A DNA stretch of 64,000 nucleotides from Coix lacryma-jobi var. lacryma-jobi (Eukaryota > Streptophyta > Magnoliopsida > Poales > Poaceae): NCBI GenBank assembly GCA_009763385.1, contig CM019826.1, positions 100,366,348-100,430,347 of the forward strand. The letters run 5' to 3'. The translations under genes and the position numbers were made by a program. Positions 22,199 to 33,313 of this stretch are shown piece after piece. How positions within the stretch are numbered: the first letter of the stretch is position 1; each line of letters begins with the position of its first letter. The notes beneath the pieces were generated by a model. It did no database searches. It had not been told where the DNA came from and saw only the letters and a list, made by a program, of their open reading frames with translations.

Positions 22199-24289
22199 TG
22201 CGGATACATGGGTGTATGCCGGGTCTCTGAGTGATGAGTGATTGTCAACTGGGACGATGCGCATGTTCTTTGGCTTGTGTTGTGCAGGTGTCGAGCACGG
22301 ATGCAGTGATCAGAGGCAAGGTGAAGGTCAAGTAGAGACGTGCCGTGCCGATGGACCGAGAGTGGCGAAGGGCGGATGTGAGGCTTGGACTGAGAGACCG
22401 GTGGCCCGAGGATCAGCTGTGGTGGCTGGCAGCCTGGGACAGCGACGAGCGAAGACTTGCGGTCATGTGTTGCCTGAGTCATGGACTTGGGGACACGTGT
22501 CGGTGGACGGGGTGCACGGGTGGTGCATCCCCTCTACGACATCGGTTTGGTTGTAGAGCTTGAGAAAAACCATCGGGTGGACGGTTTCCAGGTTTGGGCC
22601 TCAAAACCTGGGCGCGGATGGTTTCCGAGTTTGGCCACAAAACTCGGGCTGAGGACGGTTTCCAGGTTTGGGCCTCAAAACCTGGGCGCCGCGGGTTTGC
22701 TGAGTTTGGGCCTCAAAACTCAGATGCTGGTGGGCTGGTTTCCCGGTTTGGGCCTCAAAACTGGGGGTTGGTTGTGAAGGCTGGTTTCCCGGTTTGGGCC
22801 TCAAAACCGGGGGTGCGACGTCCAGGAAAAGGACGCAAAGCGGTGGCGGCACGTGGCGGCAATCGGGAGGATGCGTCGAGGCAACGCTACGAGTTGTGCG
22901 GGCGTGGCCGTCGGATCTACCTACCACCGAGTTGGTCCAGAATAACCTTAGGGTTTAGCTGGTTCGCTCTGTAAGTAGAGAGGGGTAGAATAGGAATTGA
23001 GTAGGAATTAGGAATAGGTTAAGTAGGGGGAGACACCCTCCTCCCCAACCATCTCAGTTCATTTGCTCTTTGCACTTAGGGTTTCCTGCTCTCCTAATCC
23101 CCTGCTGTAGCTAGCTGAGATCCGCAGAGAACCATACCTCTGTGTACTGGAGACTTTGAGGAAGTGAGGCCATAACCTCACTGTTGTAGCATGTGCTAGC
23201 CACACGGTTGCAGATCGATGTGTTGATTTGCGTTTTGGTTCGTGTTCTTCGCGTTCTTCGTTTCTCCACGATTTTCCCGTCACTCGATCTCTCTCCCTAC
23301 TGCGTCTTTGCGAAATCCGTTTGAATCAACTTGTTTGTATTTAAAAGGAGATCATTTCCTCCGAAGGAATTTATCTAACTCCTTACGAACAAGTAGATCG
23401 GGTTGATTTCGTTTTCGTGGCGCTTTTTCGTTCTTCCTCCTCCCCTCTTGATTTCCCGGTGTTGGAGTTGATTTGAGCGGATGATTTCTTGGGGATAGTC
23501 TCCTAACTACTCCGTGATCATCCTCTCCAAGTTTGGGAATGTGGGATTTTGGATTGAATGGATTTGGAGAAGATTTGGGTAAAGGGCGACCAAAATTGCC
23601 CTCACTGGGAGTTGGCGGACAGTCCGCCGTCCCAGTCGCGGACAGTCCGCGCGTCGGGGACGAGCCGGACCAGTGGCCCTATTCTTCCGCTATTTGGCTT
23701 TTTCTTGACCGGCGGACAGTCCGCAGGTGTAGGTCGCGGACAGTCCGGGAACGTCCAGAGGACTTGCAGCAGCACTGTTGTTTTGCGTTTTCTGCCGGCG
23801 GACAGTCCGCCAGTGAACCGCGGACAGTCCGGCCTTGGGCGGACAGTCCGGGACTCTAGGTCCGGACAGTCCGGAATTTGGCTGAAGCTTCCGGTTGTGT
23901 GCGTTTGCTCTCCCAGCTTCCTCGCTTGGTTTTCGGACTTCTCGTTTGGCCTTGTAGTTGACCAAGGAACCTCTCTAGGTATCTTTGCTACTTGTTAGCA
24001 TCGGTATTTGGAGATTTCTCGACGTAGCCGTCTATCTACGTTCGAGACTTGGTTTTTGAGGGTCAAACTTGTTCGAGTGCTTTTGCCGTTTGGTTCGCAA
24101 TCGTCTTGTGGTGCCTCGCTGTGATCCTAGAGATCATCCACCCTCTTCCAAGGGTCGTGGGCATCACGGTTTCGGTCATAGCTCTTGGGGGTTGATTTTG
24201 GGACATTTGGCCAAAGTTTCGAGAGAAATTTTTGAGCTCCCATTCACCCCCCCCTCTGGTCGCCTTGCTAGTGCTTTCTCGGTCCTTCA
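22199..24289 (+). mobile_element. Solo LTR of Sirevirus type (M2, 2091 bp)
   Basis: It begins TGCGGATACATGG and ends GGTCCTTCA, with TSD CATAA at 22194-22198 and 24290-24294. No internal sequence is present, so it is the product of recombination between the two LTRs of one element. Fixed-loop inverted repeats are at about 22585-22810 and GCGGACAGTCCGC words at about 23610-23880. It shares the word type with M1 and not with I. Confidence 0.93.
22585..22810 (+). repeat. Fixed-loop inverted-repeat array in solo LTR M2
   Basis: Six units carry the core TTTGGGCCTCAAAA with arms CCAGG/CCTGG, CCGAG/CTCGG, TGAG/CTCA and CCCGG/CCGGG. One unit has an imperfect arm (CCCGG with CTGGG). This is the homologue of the arrays in M1 and I. 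Confidence 0.85.
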
Positions 24290-25356
24290 CATAAAAAGTA
24301 GAAGATTTGGTTTATAACTAACCTATTTCCACATGTGCATAGTTTCTTATCTTAATGCAGGAAATAATGGAATTTGGGCCAAACAAGAGCACCAGGAGAA
24401 AGGCCAAGCCACTCTGGCCCATTTGGGCCTGAGTAGGGTGGCGGCCGCCACCTATTACTGGCGGCCGTCAGGTCACTCGTGCCAAAAGTGGCCCAAGCCA
24501 CGTCATCGATCCGTGGGAGTCACCTCAAGCTCAAATCCTAGCCATTGCACACTAAGGCGGTTTGATCCAAGGGCTAAGAAGAGTATCACCTGGATAGTGG
24601 GCTTTGGACACGTGTCTGAACCCTAACCGGCCCTCAAACTGACCTAGGAGAGCAAATGAAGACCGTTGGATGAATGGCGGTTGCAACGGACGGCTGAGAG
24701 GTGGCGGGCGCCAAGGTTTGGTGGCGGGCGCCACCCCCTAAACCCAAACCGACCTCCCCCTCACTCTATAAGTACCCCCCCCTTCACTCTGCTCTGCGCT
24801 TCAACTTTGGTAACTTAGTATCTTATTTTATCTTCAAGTATTTACTTTCAGTACTTGTGTGTTTGTTTCATTGCTTGATATTAGTTTCAAGTGCTCTAGT
24901 TCTAGTACAGGGCTAGTAGTAGTAGTATATAGATTAAGTGTGGTACTTAGGCTATATATTGCCAGTGAATACGGCTAGGCCCCCGGATAGCTGTGGTAGC
25001 AAGCAGGTGGTGACAACCCTGTGCGCCTTGAATTCCACCACGTAGTTGGTCTAGTTTAACAGTAGGGCTCGTTGTGCTAGCGTTCAACCTAAGTCAGTGG
25101 TAAAGGCTAGTACGCCCACAATACACTAGTGAAGAACTTAAATCACTAGAAGTCTAATAGAACTAGGATCTACCCCAGTAGATAGTGCCTGTTCCCTTCA
25201 TCTATCCTATATATCCTTACCCCCCTAGTTTTTCTCAAAATCACTTCGCGTTCCTCATGGATTCGATACCCCGAAATACTCTGAGGTGAAAAGCTACAAC
25301 TGACAGCTGTGCGCTTGCGGTTTCTTCTGCGTGCCACCCCAGGTGTCAACAATGGC

Positions 25357-26327
25357 TAAGTGAATTGAACTGTAGGATAGCTAGGTCACACTCAAGGCAC
25401 TTGATAAAGTAATACTGAAAGTAATACTAAAGTAATATTGGAATAATGATAAGTGTACCTGAGATATAAGAGAGCAAACCAGACCAGAGACGCCGGGAAA
25501 TCAACCGACCTCCGATGCCAGTCACTCGCACCCGCTTCTCTCTTAGCAAGCTCTACGCTACTATACCACTGGTCAGGGCCGAGCTGTGCTAAACTAAGAG
25601 CCGCGCTGCAGCGAGGGCACTAGAGCTATGCTCTCTCTACTAGCTAACCTACTTGCCTAAGCTCTCTGAGCTTCTAACCTAGCTCTCACTTGCTTTCTGG
25701 CTTCTTGCCTCTTTTGCTTCTTGCTTCTTGTGTGTGTGTGTTGAAGTGGTGCCTCCAGGGGGGTATTTATAGCCTTGTGGAGTGAGGGGGGTACTTATAG
25801 GGGGCAGCCAGCCGACCTAGGGCAAACCCTAGTGGCGGGCGCCAGCCCTAGGTGGCGGCCGCCACCCCCCTGGCCGTTGGATGCACCGTCATTGATCCTA
25901 CGGTCTCCAGGGACTCCTCCATGGCGGTTGCATGTCTAGATAACCATCATTCGGTCATGATCCACGCCACTCCCCTCCTGAGCCCTCCGATGCCACTGAC
26001 CTAGTGACCAAGGGCCAAGATTTGGCCCTGGGGTGGTCACACGGATCAGTGATGTGGCAGGGGGGAGGTTTGGGCCTCTCCTTGTGGCGGGCGCCACCTA
26101 GGGGTGGCGGGCGCCACCCCACTAGGGCCCAAATGGGCCCTGCTGAGTGGTCTCGGCCCCTGGTGGGTTCATGCTCCAAATTTGGTCCAAATCCTGCATT
26201 CAAATCAAAATCTATGGACATGTGGAATTCGGTTAGTTCAAAACCTATTTGACTACATTTCATTCCTTTTTGGTGAATTTTAGGTTAACATGTTGATGGT
26301 AAAACAGGTGTTTAAGCACCATCAACA
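25357..26327 (-). repeat. 5' LTR of element A, piece 2 (outer end)
   Basis: It continues the LTR broken at 14794 and ends ACCATCAACA before TSD TACGG. GC-rich palindromic words recur at about 25833, 25852, 26083 and 26101, as in the other LTR. The outermost 42 bp form an inverted repeat (TGTTGATGGT at 26292 region with ACCATCAACA at 26318-26327). Confidence 0.92.
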
Positions 26328-28000
26328 TACGGCTGCTCTTCCCAGTATCCAACAACACCGTCGAATATGAAGCCGCCCTCCACGGTCTCCGCATCGCCAG
26401 CGAGCTAGGCGTCAAGCGCCTCTTGGTCTACGGCAACTCCGCCCTCGTCATCAACCAGCTCAACAAGGACTGGAATTGCTCCCACGACAAGATGAACGCC
26501 TACTGCACCGCCATCCGGAAGCTTGAAGGCAAATTCTTCGGTATCGAATACCATCATCTACCGCGCGACCGGAACCAGGCGGCAGACGAGCTCTCCAAGT
26601 TGGCGTCATCAAGATCTTCGGTCCCCATCGGTGTATTTGTACACGACATGCTTGAACCTTCCATCGCCGATCGCCCAAGCTCCACCTCATCAACGGACGC
26701 CACGACTCCACCTCCGCCGACAGAACAACTGGTTGCCGCCATACCAACAACGCCATCCGATTGGCGCGAGGACTTCATCAAGAATTTCTCCGAGAACCTT
26801 GTCCCTGCCGACAAGGCAGAAGCTGAGCGCCTCGTTCGCCGCGTCAACAATTATATTCTGGTCGACGGTACGCTAATGCGCAAGAACTCCAGACACGAAG
26901 TGCTCCAAAAATGCATCTCGCGGGAAGACGGCCTCGAGATCCTCCTCGACATCCATGCTGGAGAATGTGGGAACCACGTAGCTGCAAAGACGTTGGTACG
27001 CAAGGCTTTCCGTGCAGAATTCTTTTGGCCATCAGCGGCCGCCGACGCCGAACAACTTATCCGCACCTGCGAAGGGTGCCAATTCTTCGCCAAACAAACC
27101 CACGTTCCCGCGCAGGAGCTTCAAGCAATACCGGGCTCGTGGCCCTTCGCCTACTGGGGACTCGACATGATCGGCCCTTTTCGACCAGCTCCGGGCAGCT
27201 TCAAGTGGATCTACATCGCCGTCGACAAATTCTCCAAGTGGATCGAAGCAAAGCCAATCACCAAGGCGACCGCCGAGAACGCTGTCTCCTTCATCGACGA
27301 AATAATTCATCGCTTCGGTCTCCCGAACTCCATCATCACCGACCTCGGCTCCAACTTCACCGGCAACGTCTTTTGGGATTTCTATGAAGGGCACGGCGTC
27401 CTCGTTAAGTATGTCTCCGTCGCCCATCCTCGAGCCAATGGCCAGGCCGAACGCGCCAACGGCATGATCCTTGACGCCCTGAATAAGCGCCTTTACCAGA
27501 AGGATGAAAAGCACCCTGGTCGCTGGAGGCGCGAACTCCCTTCCGTACTCTGGGGTCTCCGGACTCAACCCAGCCCCAACACCAACGTTTCGCCATACTT
27601 CATGGTCTTCGGCTCCGAAGCAGTCATCCCCGCAGACGTCGTCTTCCGCTCCCCGCGCGTAGAAAATTGCAATGAAGAAGCCTCCGACCAGGCTCGCCGC
27701 GATGACCTCGACCGCCTCGAAGAAGAACGGCTGGCGTCTTGCCTCCACACCGCCAAGTACCTCGAAGGTGTTCGCCGCTACTACAACCGCAACGTCAAAG
27801 ATCGATCCTTCGTCATCGGCGACCTTGTCCTCAAGCGGAAACTCAAGACCGACAGCCTGCACAAACTATCTTCACATTGGGATGGCCCCTACATGGTGAA
27901 GGAGGTCACCCGACCAGGCGCCTATCGTCTCGCCGACCTCGAGGGCATCGACGTACCTAACTCTTGGAGCATCGAACACCTGAGGAAGTTCTACGCTTAA
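26328..28000 (+). pseudogene. Tat pol, part 2: end of second RNase H and integrase
   Basis: The frame resumes from part 1 without loss (after the TSD) with NNTVEYEAALHGLRIASELG, the second half of the extra RNase H, then PRDRNQAADELSKLAS. Integrase has a zinc region (H near CGNHVAAKTL and CEGCQFF) and the core with WGLDMIGPF, IITDLGSNF and ANGQAERANG. The second aspartate is kept but the usual asparagine after it is leucine. The C-terminus runs through VRRYYNRNVK and HWDGPYMV to HLRKFYA and a natural stop. This half has no internal stop over more than 550 codons, in contrast to the RT half. The gene as a whole is disrupted by A and by stops in part 1. Confidence 0.9.
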
Positions 28001-28051
28001 GTGGCCCGTACTGCCCACCTACGATGATGAATAAAGATCAAGCAACGTCTC
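28001..28051 (+). other. Start of T1 3' region
   Basis: Short spacer between the integrase stop and the tandem array; no signal seen. Confidence 0.4.
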
Positions 28052-28275
28052 CTCCAACCCGTCTCCGGACGGCTCGCCGACCGCTCCAACCCGTCTCCGG
28101 ACGGCTCGCCGATCGCTCCAACCCGTCTCTAGACGGCTCGCCGATATCTCCAATCCGTCTCCGGACGGCTCGTCGATATCTCCAACCCCTCTCCGGACGG
28201 CTGGCCGACCTCTCCAATCCGTCTCCGGATGGCTCGCCGATATCTCCAACTCGTCTCTGGATGACTCGCCAAGTT
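28052..28275 (+). repeat. Seven tandem 32-bp repeats in T1 3' region
   Basis: Unit start CTCCAACCCGTCTCCGGACG, with seven copies in register. Each contains a small inverted repeat CCGTC-N4-GACGG; in the last unit the arms are TCGTC and GATGA, still mostly pairing. Tandem repeats just after pol are common in Tat-clade elements. Confidence 0.88.
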
Positions 28276-28299
28276 CGCCAAACAGCCTGGCTGATGCTA

Positions 28300-28725
28300 A
28301 AGGGGTCTTAGAGCAGGGGCTACTATCACTGTCGAACGCGTGCATGAGCGCCCGCCCTCTGTGCTATGGCGGCCAGTAGTCCCCTCAAGTGACGTCCCGA
28401 CCTCTATACGCATGCATGAGCGTCCGCCCTCTGCGCTACGAAGGAAAGGCTAAGCTTGGGTTGAGACCTCCGGAGGCTTTACGTTCCAGTGCATGTACGC
28501 GCCGGTTATGCGCATGTTCTCCATTCGGTCTACAAGCAGCCTGACTAACGCCGACGAAAACTCAGAGCCGGGGCTGTTGTCACCGTCGGACGCGTGCATG
28601 AGCGTCCGCCCTCTATGCTACGATGGCCAACAGCTCTCCCAAGGGACGTCCCGACCTCTCTACGCGTGCATGAGCGTCCGCTCTCTGCGCTACGAAGGAA
28701 AGGCTAACTTGGGCTGAGAATTCTG
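28300..28725 (+). repeat. Two diverged ~250-bp tandem repeats in T1 3' region
   Basis: The segment from about 28308 recurs from about 28559 with the same order: GAGC(A/C)GGGGCT, CGCGTGCATGAGCG, GACGTCCCGACCTCT, then GCATGAGCGTCCG and CTACGAAGGAAAGGCTAA. Within each unit the GCATGAGCGYCCGCCCTCT motif appears twice. A third weaker copy of the motif follows to about 28950. No coding frame is supported. Confidence 0.75.
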
Positions 28726-29106
28726 AGGATATATGCTCAGTGCCTCGCATTCGCGCCACCCACGCGCTCGACAACGGTCTCCATTCGCCCATGTCACGCC
28801 ACGATCGAGCATCTCGGAAAAGACCCTGACCATGGTACCTCCCTACGCGTGCACGAGCACCTGCCCTCTGCGCTATGGGATGCCAACAGAGGTTCCTTGG
28901 GCGATACCCTCAACTCCTACGTGCAAACGAGCTCCACGCTCTACGCTATGGATCTTGGGATAACCCAAGGCCGAACAGTTCATCGCTACGGCTCACGACA
29001 ATCGGGTCTGCGACATTCGGGGAACGAACAAAACACGCCGACTCGTTTCAAGTTTTGATTCTGTTCACCCAAGAGTCTATTTACAGACTATCTCCTAATA
29101 CACAAA
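28726..29106 (+). other. T1 3' region between repeats and antisense gene
   Basis: Only degraded copies of the upstream CGTGCA-type motif are seen (about 28845-28870). No gene or other signal is supported. Confidence 0.4.
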
Positions 29107-32100
29107 CTACTGGTGCCCAGCACCAAACAAATCTACACCTTCGACAAGGGCTTCAGCTGCAGGCTCGGCCTCTTCCTCCAGGCACTCCATCTCGGCTTCT
29201 GATGTGCTTGCTGCAAAGCCAGCGCCCAGCCTCAACATCTCCATCCGAGGATAATGCGAGCGAAGAATGGCGAGGCCATGAGTTGCCACACTCTGCGCCA
29301 CCGCCTTGGTGTACGCCTGGAAGCGCCCCCACAGGCCACGCGCCTTCTGGACGACATGGTCTCCGATCCGCCGCTCCTTCTCCGCAGGGAAGAAAGGCTC
29401 CTCATCGATGCACTGCACCAACGGGGCCACCTCCTCCGCCAGCGACCAGAAGCGTTCATGGTAACCATCGAGACGTCACTGCAGATCTGCAAATTGCATT
29501 TTTACGTTTTCTCGGTAAACTGCAAACGCCAAAGCAAAGGGTAAGACGACGACCACCTCCGACCTCGCTTGACCGAGAAGACTTACCGGCGTGCATGGCC
29601 TGCCACTTCCGCAACTCCTCGTCGGACTTCGCCTTCTCTTCGGCCAGGAGATTCTTCTCCTCGCCCACCTGCATCGCCTCTGCAAAAAATGCCGGCATGA
29701 TTCAAGCCTCCGACCAGCTGGTGCGCTAAACAAAGGGCGTACGGCATCGACAACTCACGCGCAGCAAACTCGTTGGCCTTCTCCGCTCGCAGCAGAAGTT
29801 GGAAGTTCTCCTGCCCCTGCTACTGGATGACCTCCTCAAGCTCCCGAGAACGTGCATGGGCATCCTCCAGCCGCGCCAGAAAACTGGCCCTCGGCGCGCT
29901 TCACCTCCGCCCGGAGCCGCTCGTTCTCTTCGGCCATCGGCGCCATCCGGTCAATGGCGAGCTTACGCTCCTCCCTGACCCTCAACAGGTACTGCAGGGA
30001 AACGACGACCAGCATGAACAAAAGCCATCCAGAAGTCAACATGAAGAGGTGAACGTACTCATCGGGATCCTCTCCAGCAACTTCGACGCATCACCCACGA
30101 CGGCGTCAGTCGCCGCGCTCGCCGCCTCGTCGTCAACCTCGACGACTACGTCGCCCTCGACACGAAAACGACGGACATGACGCCGGCTCGGGGACGCTTC
30201 AGAACGCACGACCTCCTCGATCTCCGGTGAGGCAGGCGCCGCCGCCTTCCTCTTCGTCCCTTGGGCACGACGACCCAAGGAACCAGCCGGCAGCGCGGCA
30301 CCTCCCGCCGCTCCGCCGCCCCCAGAGATGGCCCCAGAGGTTGGGGACCCCCGCCGCTCCGCTTCTCCAGGCTCGGGGACTTCAGTTGCCTCCGGCCACT
30401 CTGCCTCCCGAGGCTCGGGGACTGTGGATGCCTCGACGTCCTCCGCCGCCCTCGACGCCTCCTCCGGCATCGCCGACTTCGCCGATCCGCTGGCGTCAGC
30501 TTCTACGGGAGGCCTCGACTCCCTCTGACCATTGCCCTCGGTGCCCGGCACCTCTTCGGCATCCGCCGACCTGCAAAGGGCATGAACATGTCGTAAACGC
30601 CCAAATCCGACCAGAGTAAGAATTATATGATGAGCTGGGGATACTTACAGGCCCGACACCTTCCTCTCCTGAGAGAACCGACGAGAGCGCGGACGCACGC
30701 TACCTCTCACGGACCCCTCCTGCGGCTTGGGCGTACGGCCGCCCCACTAGATGACTCCTGGGCCCTCGGTGCCCACCCTGGCGTCTGCGTCACCTTCGGC
30801 TTCGGCCTCGCCTTCGCCGCCCTGCCTCCGTGCCCCGCCGAGGACCCTTGCCCGAAGCGGGCACTCAACGGGACTTCATCGTCACTGTCAGACTCATCGT
30901 CCGACCAGTCGAAGACCACGCGATGACTCTTTGCCGCCTCCTCATCAATACTAAAGGCGTCGCCAGTCTCCAGTGACACCTTTTTCTTCTTCTTCGCAGG
31001 GGCGGCCTGGAGTTTCCCTTTTGGGTCTTCACGTGCACGCCGCCTGCTCGACCGGGGCTCGGGGACTCGGCTCCCCTCCCCCCGCTGGTCTCGATCTCCT
31101 CTTCGTCGACCCCTGCCGCGTTGCGACCGCTGTCGCTCACGTCCTCCCGCGATGGATCAACACCTTTCGGCCATGCCTTCGATGGGGCTTGTGACACGAA
31201 CACTTCACGACCCTGTGTCACAATCTCATGACATTCAACATTCACTCATGCATTTTAACGAACACATGCGGGGCAAAGATACTTACCTTTGGCGGAGGAT
31301 ACTCCAGAGTATGACCTCCGCAAATACTCTAGTTTCTTCCTCTTCTGCAGGTCGAACAGCGCCTCAACCCGTAGGAACACTTCCTGTGGTTGCAGGGGCT
31401 CCGGCGCCTCCCGCGTACCGTCATCTTTGTCCCCGGCGTACTCGTATGCCGGGTGTGCCCTCTCCTTGCAGGGCTGGCAGCGCCGATTGATGAAGCTCAT
31501 CGCCACTGCCACCCCGTCGACGCATCGCCTGTCGACCAGCTTCAGAAGCTCCTCCACCTGCTCCATCGCCGCCGTGCCTGGATGCTCCGACCACAACGGC
31601 AGCACCTTCGGCTCGAAGGCCGGGTCGCACGGTGGCCTCGGCGCATCCTGATGGATGTAGAACCACTTCGGCTTGTACTCCATCACCTTTGAAGGCAGTG
31701 GCATCACGATATACATGTCCGCCATTCCGTCCCGCAGCTGGAGATACACCGACCCGACGATGTTCGACGACCCAGTGCCATTGATCTTCAGCCAAAAGAA
31801 GTGGCGGAAGAGATCGAAATGGGGCTCGATGCCCAAAAACGCCTCACAGTAGTGGATGAAGACCGCGATGTGCAACATTGTGTTCGGCATCAGGATGCAC
31901 AACGCGATCTGGTAGTACTCCAACAGCCCATGGAGAAAGGGGTGGACCGGGATGCCAAATCCGCACCTGAAGAACACCTCGAAGACGACGAGCTCGGCGG
32001 TATTTGGTGTCGGGAACTCCTCTAGATAGGCATCCCTCCAACTGCCGGTGACGCTGTCCAGGAGCAGGCCGGTGAAGACAAGCTCCTCCAGATTCTCCCG

Positions 32101-32223
32101 GCGGAGAACACTCTGCATCCACCCGCGCGCCCAGACTGGAATCTCGACGCGGTCGTCAGACGCCATCTTTGTTGCCTTCTTTGCCTTGGTCGCCGCTCCG
32201 CGAGTGCGTTTTCCACCCACCAT
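29107..32223 (-). CDS. Antisense, apparently multi-exon gene in T1 (gypsy-type putative transposase family)
   Basis: From ATG 32223 on the minus strand a long first exon encodes about 312 residues with VFEVFFRCGFGIPVHPFLHG, LLEYYQIALCILMPNTMLH and CEAFLGIEPHFDLFRHFF, the signature of the plant domain usually annotated as putative gypsy-type transposase (Transposase_28). No catalytic role is known to me. The exon ends at AAAG/GTAAGT (31287/31286). Further plausible exons follow: about 31212-30649 (acidic), 30570-30059, 29991-29759 (helical, EENERLRAEVKRAE), 29679-29587 and 29486-29107 (ending LFGAGHQ). Donors GTAAGT at 30648 and 29586, GTGAGT at 29758, and acceptors TTTGCAG at 30571, CCTGCAG at 29992 and TTTTTTGCAG at 29680 support them. 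Exon 2 seems frameshifted and a TGA lies early in exon 6, so it may be a pseudogene. Confidence 0.7.
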
Positions 32224-33313
32224 CGACAGCGACAAGGTGAGGATTTGGATCTAGATCTAGGGCTACAGTAATTTTTTGCCTAGGTCCACTCGTGTGCGAG
32301 AAGGAAGCAGACGAGGGTGTCGAGGCAAGCGCAATTGAGCAAGTGAGGAACCGTCGCCGCTCGCTGCCCTTTTTATATGGTGCGACCCGACCCTTCGGCT
32401 CCACGGTTCCTAGGAGCTCGTGCCCGTTAACCCCATGATCGCCACGTCACCTGCGGAAGCCGCACGCGCGCACTCGCAAACGCATCTGCCTTAATGGGCC
32501 GCTGGGCCAACGGTTTGCAAAAACGGCCCGTCCGTTCGTTTTCGTTATTTCTTCAATTTTGATTACTTTGCGCCAGTAAAAGTGATACTAATGCACGGGG
32601 ACTGACCACACATGCCAGTTCTAATATGCATTTCAGGGAAATAGTAAACTTTGCAATTATCGGATGGCGCTACAGTCACTCTCGGGGACTGTAGATCTTC
32701 AACTCCACCCTCGGGGACTTTCCCCTCGTATTTAAACTGACATAATTTTTCTTTGGCCCTGCTACAAGAACCATGCTGCTTCTTACAGCAGGCCCGGGGA
32801 CTACGTGTACACACGTCATTTTTCTTTCATAAAATGACTCTGTTTTGTTGCAGAAATCTTACAAGCTTGGCACCGCGTGCCTACAGCACCTACTCCCAAG
32901 CTCGGGACTAAGTGGATACACTTCACCTTGCAGTGAATGTATTGTTTCTTTCTTCCTTTGCAGCTCGATGTGGACTAGCTTGGACTTCTGCCGAAGCGTC
33001 TTCAGCTCTCGGTGTCTAGCTATGTCCTACGTGGATACACTTCACCATATGAAAGATCTTCAAATTTTTTCTTGCAGCACCTTGCATCCTTTTTTGCAGG
33101 ACAACTCAAAATACTCCACACAGCTGCACTTCGGCTACAGCTCTGGCTGCCATGTTCGCGACCAGCTTAACCTGGTCGGAAGTCTACCACAAGTGCATCC
33201 ACGACCAGGCGACCTGGTCGGAAGACGCCATCATCGACGTACGACTAGACCTGACCTGCTCGGAGTTCTTCACGACGCCCCGCTCAGCGGATGCAAAGTG
33301 CTTGGAGACTAGC
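32224..33313 (+). other. T1 3' region upstream of LTR
   Basis: No gene is supported. GC-rich near 32400-32500, then a series of TCGGGGACT-like motifs (about 32598, 32684, 32713, 32796, 32894) and GTGGATACACTTCACC twice (32911, 33031). A TATA-like TTTATATGG on the minus strand side near 32371-32380 could serve the antisense gene. Confidence 0.5.

Larger units (their letters stand above)
14795..25351 (+). mobile_element. Athila-like gypsy element B, internally deleted
   Basis: The LTRs are 14795-16112 and 22131-25351 (the latter split by solo LTR M2). ATGGC flanks both ends (14790-14794, 25352-25356). The 5' LTR begins TATTGACGG where the 3' LTR has TGTTGATGG, so its terminal TG has mutated. 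The internal order is PBS, truncated gag, RT-RNase H-integrase, a 279-aa extra ORF, PPT. Most of gag and all of protease are deleted. It sits inside an LTR of element A in the opposite orientation. Confidence 0.93.
22131..25351 (+). repeat. 3' LTR of element B, split by solo LTR M2
   Basis: LTR sequence is 22131-22198 and 24295-25351, 1125 bp in total. Compared with the 5' LTR it lacks about 193 bp at the junction near 24778-24790, removing the second TATA box and the presumed transcription start. It ends CAGGTGTCAACA before TSD ATGGC. The start is the inverted repeat TGTTGATGGTG ... CACCATCAACA. Confidence 0.92.
8364..26327 (-). mobile_element. Athila-like gypsy element A, reverse orientation, gag-protease only
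   Basis: Direct LTR copies lie at 8364-10198 and, split by element B, at 13941-14794 plus 25357-26327. The outer ends are flanked by TACGG (8359-8363 and 26328-26332), and removing the element rejoins the RNase H frame of T1. The PPT next to 10198 and PBS next to 13941 fix the orientation as minus. The internal region is only 3742 bp: gag and protease remain, but RT, RNase H and integrase are missing, so A could only move with enzymes supplied in trans. Its LTRs are homologous to those of B. Confidence 0.93.

Noticed and set aside
27032..27862. 276-codon frame antisense to Tat integrase
   Set aside because: Shadow of integrase; composition follows the codon bias of the sense strand.
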